Shown here piece by piece: positions 1-5,168 of a stretch of DNA of 6,662 nucleotides (position 1 is the stretch's first letter; the number at the start of each line of letters is the position of its first letter). The notes under the pieces are model-generated. The model was not told where the DNA came from, searched no databases, and worked only from the letters and a program-made list of their open reading frames with translations. This DNA comes from Comamonadaceae bacterium (GTDB lineage Bacteria > Pseudomonadota > Gammaproteobacteria > Burkholderiales > Burkholderiaceae_C). The stretch lies in NCBI GenBank assembly GCA_947452325.1, contig CANGCZ010000090.1, positions 1-6,662 of the forward strand. The letters run 5' to 3'. The translations under genes were made by a program, and so were the position numbers.

Positions 1-258
1 GCATCGCTGGCGCAAGCTGATGCTGTCAAACACAGGCGCGGGCTGCCCTTTTTCTTTAGCTTGTGCTTTGGCCGCTTGCTGCTCGGCCTCTTGCGCGTCT
101 ATCGCCGCTTGTAACGCCGCCACAGCGGCAGGCATGTCCTCCGGCTCGATGATGCCTTTGGCTTGCACCTGCTTGCCAATGAGTTGTAAAAACTGTTTGC
201 CCTGAGGCTCAAGCAGTATCAAGTCACCGGCGGCTTTAGATTTAAATTTATAGAGCAT
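1..258 (-). CDS. DUF1840 domain-containing protein (N-terminal part, cut by window edge)
   Basis: Reading leftward from an ATG at 258-256, 86 codons stay open to the window edge, so the C-terminus is missing. The protein begins MLYKFKSKAAGDLILLEP, continues with a helical stretch rich in Ala, Gln and Glu (about residues 58-72), and ends in the window with FDSISLRQRC. This N-terminus and the SLRQR element are what I recall of the DUF1840 family, a small (about 110 residue) protein of unknown function common in Betaproteobacteria. No signal peptide or membrane segment is visible. The ribosome site is weak: AAGG lies about 14 nt upstream of the start. The gene is divergent from the catabolic operon and shares its 127-nt upstream spacer, but nothing suggests a role in aromatic degradation. 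It is probably a housekeeping neighbour. Family assignment is from memory of sequence pattern. Confidence 0.85.
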   Translation of the reverse strand, partial: MLYKFKSKAAGDLILLEPQGKQFLQLIGKQVQAKGIIEPEDMPAAVAALQAAIDAQEAEQQAAKAQAKEKGQPAPVFDSISLRQRC

Positions 259-327
259 GTTTCTATTGTGCGCCTTGTTTGGCAAGAGAACAGCCTAGCG
301 GGCCTGCACAGCACAGGCGCCAAGACG

Positions 328-344
328 ATTTGATTAGTTCAAAT
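328..344. promoter_or_regulatory. Candidate MarR-type operator (17-bp palindrome)
   Basis: Perfect 6-bp arms ATTTGA and TCAAAT flank a 5-bp centre (TTAGT). The site lies in the divergent spacer, 6 bp upstream of the candidate -35 box of the operon. MarR dimers typically bind 16-20 bp palindromes of this shape, and a MarR gene is the second gene of the operon. That this protein binds here is inference. Confidence 0.5.
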
Positions 345-376
345 GGCCTATTGACGAAAATACTTTAGGCCTGAAC
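337..376. repeat. Gapped inverted repeat across the candidate promoter
   Basis: GTTCaaatGGCCTA (337-350) is mirrored by TAGGCCtGAAC (366-376). Ten bases pair, with a 3-nt size difference inside the arms and 15 nt between them. The repeat spans the candidate -35 and -10 boxes and overlaps the right arm of the 328-344 palindrome. It could be a second operator or chance; the uneven arms argue for caution. Confidence 0.3.
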
Positions 377-379
377 AAT
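351..379 (+). promoter_or_regulatory. Candidate sigma70-type promoter of the aryl-CoA operon
   Basis: TTGACG at 351-356 (5 of 6 to the -35 consensus) is followed after 17 bp by AACAAT at 374-379 (4 of 6 to the -10 consensus, keeping the A at position 2 and the final T). Transcription would start near 385-387, at or just before the preferred start codon at 386. This is the best promoter match I could find by eye in the spacer; I found no convincing promoter for the divergent gene. Confidence 0.45.
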
Positions 380-385
380 ATGGGC

Positions 386-2659
386 ATGAACATATTGTGC
401 ATAGGCGGCGGCCCCGCCGGTTTGTATTTCGCGCTGCTGATGAAGCAGCAAAATCCTTCGCACCACATCACGGTGGTCGAACGCAACCGGCCCTATGACA
501 CTTTCGGCTGGGGCGTGGTGCTGAGCGACCAGACGCTGGACAATTTGCGGCAAGCGGACCCGCACACGGCCCAACTGATAGGCGACGCGTTCAACCACTG
601 GGACGATATCGAAGTGTTTTTCAAGGGCCGCAGCGTGCGCTCCACCGGCCACGGGTTTTGCGGCATAGGGCGCAAGCACCTGCTCAACATACTGCAACAG
701 CGCTGCGAAGAATTGGGCGTGCAACTGGTGTTTGAAACCGATGTGTCAGACGACCAGGCATTGGCACAACAGTACCAGGCCGATCTGGTGATCGCCAGCG
801 ACGGCTTGAACAGTCGCGTACGCAGCCGCTATGCCGACAGCTTTCAACCCGATATCGATGTGCGCCACTGCCGTTTTGTCTGGCTGGGCACGCACAAAAC
901 CTTTGACGCATTCACTTTTGCATTCGAGCAAACCGAACACGGCTGGTTTCAGGCACACGCTTACAAATACGATGCACACACTTCCACGTTCATTGTCGAG
1001 ACACCGGAGGCGGTCTGGCGCGCCCATGGACTGGATCGCATGTCACAGGAAGAAGCGATAGCTTTTTGTCAAAAGTTGTTTGCCAAATACCTGGACGGCC
1101 ATGCGCTGATGAGCAATGCCTCGCATTTACGCGGCTCGGCCATCTGGATACAGTTTCCGCGCGTCATTTGTCACAACTGGGTGCACTGGAACCAAGCCAT
1201 ACCCGTGGTGCTCATGGGCGACGCGGCGCACACCGCGCATTATTCGATTGGCAGCGGCACCAAACTCGCGTTGGAAGACGCCATCGACCTGGCAAACACC
1301 TTTGCTGCGCATCCCTTGTCGGACATGCGTGAAGTGCTGCAAGACTACCAAGACCGGCGCAGCGTCGAGGTACTGAAAATCCAAAACGCGGCGCGCAACT
1401 CGACCGCTTGGTTTGAACACGTTGAGCGTTACACCCACATGCAGATCGAGCAATTCACCTACTCGCTGCTCACCCGTTCGCAACGCATCAGCCATGAAAA
1501 CCTGCGCCTGCGCGACCGCGACTGGCTGCAATCCTATGAAGCCTGGTTGTCTGGCGGGCGCGTCATGCCGCCCATGCTGATGCCTTTCAAACTGCGCGAA
1601 CTCACGCTGAAAAACCGCGTCGTTGTCTCGCCCATGGCCACTTACAGCGCGCAAGACGGTGTGGTCGGTGATTTCCATTTGGTGCACTTGGGCGCACGCG
1701 CCTTAGGCGGCGCGGCTTTGGTGATGGTGGAGATGACCAGCCCCACGCCTGAAGGACGCATCACTCCCGGCTGCCCGGGTTTGTGGAACGACACACAACA
1801 GCAAGCTTTTGAACGCATCACGCGTTTTGTCCACCACAACCAGGCGCACATAGGTTTGCAACTCGGGCACAGCGGCGCCAAAGGTTCGACCCAACTGGGT
1901 TGGCAAGCGATAGACGAACCTTTGCCAGAAAACAACTGGCCTTTGATGGCGGCCAGCCCGGTGGCCTACGGCGAGCGCAACCAAGTGCCCAGGGCCATGA
2001 CCACACAAGACATGCAAAGCCTGACAGCGCAATTTGTGCAAGCCACGCAGCGCGCCGACGCGGCCGGTTTCGACTGGCTGGAATTGCACTGCGCCCACGG
2101 CTATTTGTTGTCCGGTTTTATCTGCCCGCTGACCAATTTGCGCAATGACGAGTTTGGCGGCACCCTGGAAAACCGCTGCCGTTATCCGTTGCAGGTTTTC
2201 ACCGCCATGCGCGCGGTTTGGCCTGCCCACAAAACCATGTCAGTGTGTATTTCAGCGCACGACTGGGCGCCGGGCGGCAACACCGACGGGGATGCAGTCG
2301 AGATAGCGCGGTTATTCAAAGCGTCTGGCTGCGACTTGATCGATGTCTCCTCGGGGCAAACCACGCGGGCGGCCAAACCGGTTTACGGTCGCATGTACCA
2401 GACACCGTTTGCCGACCGCATCCGCAACGAAGTGCATATCGCCACCATGGCCGTTGGCGCCATCAGCGAGGCGGACCATGCCAACAGCATCATCGCCGCC
2501 GGTCGCGCCGACCTGTGCGCCATCGCCCGCCCGCACCTGGCCGACCCGAACTGGACGCTGCACCAAGCCGCCAAACTCGGCAGCAAGGACATCACCTGGC
2601 CTCTTCCCTATGAAAGCGGTCGCGATCAACTCTACCGTTTACTCGGCAGCTCGAGGTAA
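386..2659 (+). CDS. Bifunctional aryl-CoA monooxygenase/reductase (2-aminobenzoyl-CoA or salicylyl-CoA type; AbmA-like)
   Basis: A 757-residue cytoplasmic flavoprotein fusing two enzymes. Residues 1-390 are a class A FAD monooxygenase: dinucleotide motif GGGPAG (7-12) with Glu32 ending the fold, DG motif around D139-G140, and GD motif MGDAAH (277-282). Residues 395-757 are an Old Yellow Enzyme-type FMN reductase: SPMATYSA (415-422), GHSGAKGS (494-501), the HCAHGYL pair His568/His571 with Tyr573, and GRADL (706-710). The position equivalent to YqjM Cys26 is Ala418. This fusion is known from A. evansii 2-aminobenzoyl-CoA monooxygenase/reductase, which hydroxylates the ring and then reduces it to 2-amino-5-oxocyclohex-1-ene-carboxyl-CoA using O2 and NAD(P)H. 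Databases often label the family salicylyl-CoA 5-hydroxylase/oxidoreductase. I chose ATG 386 because relatives begin M-x-I directly before the CIGGGPAG segment; ATG 380 would add only Met-Gly. First gene of the operon. The fold is sure, the substrate is not. Confidence 0.9.
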   Translation: MNILCIGGGPAGLYFALLMKQQNPSHHITVVERNRPYDTFGWGVVLSDQTLDNLRQADPHTAQLIGDAFNHWDDIEVFFKGRSVRSTGHGFCGIGRKHLLNILQQRCEELGVQLVFETDVSDDQALAQQYQADLVIASDGLNSRVRSRYADSFQPDIDVRHCRFVWLGTHKTFDAFTFAFEQTEHGWFQAHAYKYDAHTSTFIVETPEAVWRAHGLDRMSQEEAIAFCQKLFAKYLDGHALMSNASHLRGSAIWIQFPRVICHNWVHWNQAIPVVLMGDAAHTAHYSIGSGTKLALEDAIDLANTFAAHPLSDMREVLQDYQDRRSVEVLKIQNAARNSTAWFEHVERYTHMQIEQFTYSLLTRSQRISHENLRLRDRDWLQSYEAWLSGGRVMPPMLMPFKLRELTLKNRVVVSPMATYSAQDGVVGDFHLVHLGARALGGAALVMVEMTSPTPEGRITPGCPGLWNDTQQQAFERITRFVHHNQAHIGLQLGHSGAKGSTQLGWQAIDEPLPENNWPLMAASPVAYGERNQVPRAMTTQDMQSLTAQFVQATQRADAAGFDWLELHCAHGYLLSGFICPLTNLRNDEFGGTLENRCRYPLQVFTAMRAVWPAHKTMSVCISAHDWAPGGNTDGDAVEIARLFKASGCDLIDVSSGQTTRAAKPVYGRMYQTPFADRIRNEVHIATMAVGAISEADHANSIIAAGRADLCAIARPHLADPNWTLHQAAKLGSKDITWPLPYESGRDQLYRLLGSSR
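2653..2656 (+). promoter_or_regulatory. Shine-Dalgarno of the MarR gene
   Basis: GAGG lies inside the last codons of the monooxygenase gene, 7 nt before ATG 2664. It decides the MarR start, since the same frame stays open far upstream (to 2343) within the monooxygenase gene. Confidence 0.75.
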
Positions 2660-2663
2660 AGCC

Positions 2664-3143
2664 ATGGATTTAGAAGCCCGTGTTCACAGCACACACCCGG
2701 AAGCCTTGCGTTTGTGGCTACGCATGTTGACCTGCACGCAATTGATTGAAAAACAGGTGCGCTCCGGTTTGCGCGATGAATTCAACACCACACTGCCGCG
2801 CTTTGACTTGATGGCGCAGCTTGAACGTGCACCTGACGGCATGAAGATGAACGAATTGTCACGGCGCATGATGGTCACTGGCGGCAACATCACCCCGGTG
2901 ACCGACCAATTGGTCAAAGAAGGCTTGATCGAACGCATGAGTCTGCCGAGTGACCGCCGCGCCTGGCTGGTTCGACTCACGCCTGCCGGTCTTGCCTTGT
3001 TCAAAAAAATGGCCAAACGCCATGAGAGCTGGATACTCTCAGCGCTGGGTGGCGTCAGTCAAAAAGAATCCAAGCAATTGCACGAATTACTGGGCAAAGT
3101 CAAACAACACGCGCTGTCCGGCGCATCCACGGAGCACCCATGA
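2664..3143 (+). CDS. MarR family transcriptional regulator
   Basis: A 159-residue protein of typical MarR length. The winged helix-turn-helix is visible: helix-turn-helix at about residues 61-90 (KMNELSRRMMVTGGNITPVT and on), then the wing with the hallmark Asp97-Arg98-Arg99 before WLVRLTPAG. The N-terminal and C-terminal helical regions (about 10-50 and 108-150) would form the dimer interface and ligand pocket. MarR proteins in aromatic-acid operons (for example CouR, FerC, HcaR) usually repress and release DNA on binding an acyl-CoA thioester. By analogy this one probably senses the aryl acid or its CoA ester and controls its own operon through the palindrome at 328-344; that is inference. 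It starts 4 nt after the monooxygenase stop, and its stop overlaps the next start (ATGA). The open frame extends upstream but the start at 2664 has a good ribosome site and a family-like length. Confidence 0.9.
   Translation: MDLEARVHSTHPEALRLWLRMLTCTQLIEKQVRSGLRDEFNTTLPRFDLMAQLERAPDGMKMNELSRRMMVTGGNITPVTDQLVKEGLIERMSLPSDRRAWLVRLTPAGLALFKKMAKRHESWILSALGGVSQKESKQLHELLGKVKQHALSGASTEHP
3131..3134 (+). promoter_or_regulatory. Shine-Dalgarno of the crotonase-like gene
   Basis: GGAG sits 5 nt before ATG 3140, inside the end of the MarR gene. It supports this start over the in-frame ATG at 3170 (Met11). Confidence 0.7.
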
Positions 3144-3997
3144 AACATTTCATTCCCGATGACAGTCCCATGCACGCGGGCACGCGCTCGTTTGCATCGC
3201 ACCAGGCACAACATTTTTCCTGGCAGTGCGGTGCCGACGGCGTGGCCGTGTTGACCTTGAATCGGCCTGAGCGCAAAAACCCCTTGACCTTCGAGTCGTA
3301 TGCTGAATTGCGCGACCTGTTCACCGCGCTGCGCCATGCCAACGACGTGCGGGTCGTGGTCTTGCAAGGGGCAGGCGGCAATTTTTGCTCGGGTGGCGAT
3401 GTGCACGACATCATTGCGCCCCTGACCCGCATGGGCATGCCCGAGTTGCTGTCATTCACCCGCATGACGGGCGATCTGGTCAAGGCCATGCGCCTGTGTC
3501 CGCAACCGGTGATCGCCTCGATTGACGGTGTCTGCGCCGGTGCCGGCGCCATGCTGGCTCTGGCCAGCGATTTGCGTCTGGGCACCGAACAAGCGCGCAT
3601 CTCTTATTTGTTCTCCCGCGTAGGACTGGCCGGTGCCGACATGGGCGCTTGCACCCTGTTGCCGCGTGTCATCGGCCAGGGCCGCGCCAGCGAATTGCTG
3701 TTCAGCGGTCGCGCCATGACCGCCGCCGAGGGTTTGGCCTGGGGCTTTTTCAATCAACTGCATGGCGCAGCCGACTTACCGCAAGCCGCTTTGCTTTTGG
3801 CGCGCTCGCTGGCCGAAGGTCCGACATTTGCACACGGCATGACCAAAACCATGCTGCACCAGGAATGGAACATGACGCTGGACCAAGCCATAGAAGCCGA
3901 GGCGCAGGCACAGGCCATTTGCATGCAAACCCAAGACTTTCACCGCGCCTACCAGGCCTTTGCCGCCAAACAACGCCCTGTGTTCGAGGGCAACTGA
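3140..3997 (+). CDS. Crotonase-fold protein, enoyl-CoA hydratase/isomerase family
   Basis: A 285-residue crotonase superfamily member. The oxyanion-hole segments are present: FCSGGD (82-87) and GVCAGAGAMLALASDLRLG (130-148). After a roughly 28-residue N-terminal extension, the core opens with VAVLTLNRPERKNPLT. The two glutamates that catalyse hydration in classical enoyl-CoA hydratase (rat Glu144 and Glu164) align by eye with Met138 and Arg160. Asp167 in GLAGADMG instead aligns with the catalytic Asp204 of rat dienoyl-CoA isomerase (GLAADVG). So it is probably not a textbook hydratase; isomerisation of a double bond, or ring hydration or cleavage by another acid/base set, is more likely. The context between an aryl-CoA monooxygenase and an acyl-CoA dehydrogenase suggests it acts on the non-aromatic cyclic CoA product. 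The start overlaps the MarR stop by 4 nt. The family call is firm, the reaction is open. Confidence 0.88.
   Translation: MKHFIPDDSPMHAGTRSFASHQAQHFSWQCGADGVAVLTLNRPERKNPLTFESYAELRDLFTALRHANDVRVVVLQGAGGNFCSGGDVHDIIAPLTRMGMPELLSFTRMTGDLVKAMRLCPQPVIASIDGVCAGAGAMLALASDLRLGTEQARISYLFSRVGLAGADMGACTLLPRVIGQGRASELLFSGRAMTAAEGLAWGFFNQLHGAADLPQAALLLARSLAEGPTFAHGMTKTMLHQEWNMTLDQAIEAEAQAQAICMQTQDFHRAYQAFAAKQRPVFEGN
3986..3990 (+). promoter_or_regulatory. Shine-Dalgarno of the acyl-CoA dehydrogenase gene
   Basis: GAGGG in the last codons of the crotonase gene lies 8 nt before ATG 3999. It picks that start over the in-frame ATG at 3960, which would lie 38 nt inside the preceding gene. Confidence 0.7.
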
Positions 3998-3998
3998 A

Positions 3999-5168
3999 AT
4001 GAGTACCCACTGGGAGTTGCCGTTTTTTGACGATCGCCACCGCGAACTGGCGCAAGACTTGGAGATCTGGGTCGCGCAACAGCAGGTGGACGAAAGCGAT
4101 GACCGCGCCGCGTGCCGCAGCTGGGTGCGTTTGCTGGCACAGGCTGGCTGGCTGAAGTTTTGTGTGCCTTTGGCGCACGGCGGGCGCTGGGACCGGCTGG
4201 ATTCACGCGCACTCGTCATCATTCGAGAGACTTTGTCACGCTATTCACCGCTGGCCGATTTTGCTTTTGCCATGCAAGGGCTGGGCAGCGGTGCGATCAC
4301 CTTGTCAGGCACAGCGGCGCAACAAGCGCATTACCTGCCCAAAGTCGCCAGCGGCCAGGCCATCGCCGCATTTGCGCTGAGCGAACCGCAGGCCGGTTCT
4401 GATGTTTCCGCCATGAGCACAAGCGCTGTTGCAACCGCTGACGGCTTTGTACTGAACGGCGTCAAGACCTGGATCAGCAACGGCGGCATGGCGGATTTTT
4501 ATGTGGTGTTTGCCAAAACCCAGGTCGATGCAGGGGCACGCGGCATCAGCGCCTTTATCGTCAATGCACCCTGCCCGGGACTGGACGACAGCGAACATTT
4601 GCACGTGATGTCTCCGCACCCGCTGGCGACTTTGCGTTTGAACGATTGCCATTTGCCAGCCGACAGTTTGCTCGGTCACACCGAAGGCGGCTTCAAGCTG
4701 GCCATGCGCACGCTGGATATTTTTCGCGCCTCTGTGGCTGCGGCTGCGATAGGCATGGGTAGGCGCGCCTTGCAGGAAGCCGTGGCTTACAGCCGCGAAC
4801 GGCCTATGTTCGGCGCACATTTGGCCGATTTGCCTTTGACCCAAGCCCGACTGGGCGAGATGGCTTCATTGCTGGAAGCTGCGGCCTTGTTGACTTACCG
4901 TGCCGCCTGGCTGCGCGACACACAGGGCAGCGACGGCGATGCAGGGGTCGCTTACACCCGCGCAGCCGCCATGGCCAAGCTGACAGCCACAGAAAACGCT
5001 TCGCGTGTCATCGACATGGCCTTGCAAATGCACGGCGGCACAGGCGTGCTGGTGGGCAATAAGCTGGAATCTCTATACCGCGACATCCGTTCGCTGCGGA
5101 TTTATGAGGGGGCCTCCGAGGTGCAACAACTCATCATCGGCAAATCCATGGTCAAAAACCCATCATGA
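3999..5168 (+). CDS. Acyl-CoA dehydrogenase
   Basis: A 389-residue FAD enzyme of usual family length that introduces a 2,3 double bond in an acyl-CoA and passes electrons to ETF. The first family signature is clear (FALSEPQAGSDVSAMS, 125-140), as is the FAD-binding WIS motif (158-160). The C-terminal region QMHGGTGV (343-350), LYRDIRSLRIYEGASEVQ (359-376) carries the likely catalytic base Glu370 in the YEG motif, the position used by short- and medium-chain enzymes. The second family signature deviates slightly (Gly and Ser where acidic and basic residues are usual). In this operon the likely substrate is a cyclohexene- or cyclohexane-carboxyl-CoA formed after ring reduction, or the acyl-CoA after ring opening; that is inference. 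It begins 1 nt after the crotonase stop, and its stop overlaps the ligase start (ATGA). Confidence 0.92.
   Translation: MSTHWELPFFDDRHRELAQDLEIWVAQQQVDESDDRAACRSWVRLLAQAGWLKFCVPLAHGGRWDRLDSRALVIIRETLSRYSPLADFAFAMQGLGSGAITLSGTAAQQAHYLPKVASGQAIAAFALSEPQAGSDVSAMSTSAVATADGFVLNGVKTWISNGGMADFYVVFAKTQVDAGARGISAFIVNAPCPGLDDSEHLHVMSPHPLATLRLNDCHLPADSLLGHTEGGFKLAMRTLDIFRASVAAAAIGMGRRALQEAVAYSRERPMFGAHLADLPLTQARLGEMASLLEAAALLTYRAAWLRDTQGSDGDAGVAYTRAAAMAKLTATENASRVIDMALQMHGGTGVLVGNKLESLYRDIRSLRIYEGASEVQQLIIGKSMVKNPS

Noticed and set aside
20..205. Plus-strand open frame rich in Ala, Cys and Ser at the left edge
   Set aside because: It is antisense to the DUF1840 gene, whose protein is recognisable; the Cys/Ala-rich product looks like an artefact.
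302..318. GCCTG/CAGGC inverted repeat with a 7-nt loop in the spacer
   Set aside because: Only 5 bp of stem, no T-run, and it lies upstream of both divergent genes, so it is neither a terminator nor a convincing operator.
1127..1687. Long minus-strand open frame (186 codons) inside the monooxygenase/reductase gene
   Set aside because: It is a shadow of a strongly supported plus-strand gene with clear FAD and OYE motifs. The product is rich in Arg, His, Val and Gln and matches no family I know.
1703..2230. Minus-strand open frame (175 codons) within the OYE domain region
   Set aside because: Antisense to conserved FMN-binding motifs; composition typical of antisense reading of GC-rich DNA, with no recognisable domain.
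2343..2663. Extension of the MarR frame upstream to an ATG at 2343
   Set aside because: This stretch overlaps the conserved end of the OYE domain in another frame, and its translation is Pro/Arg/Thr-rich. The start at 2664 has a good ribosome site and gives a normal MarR length.
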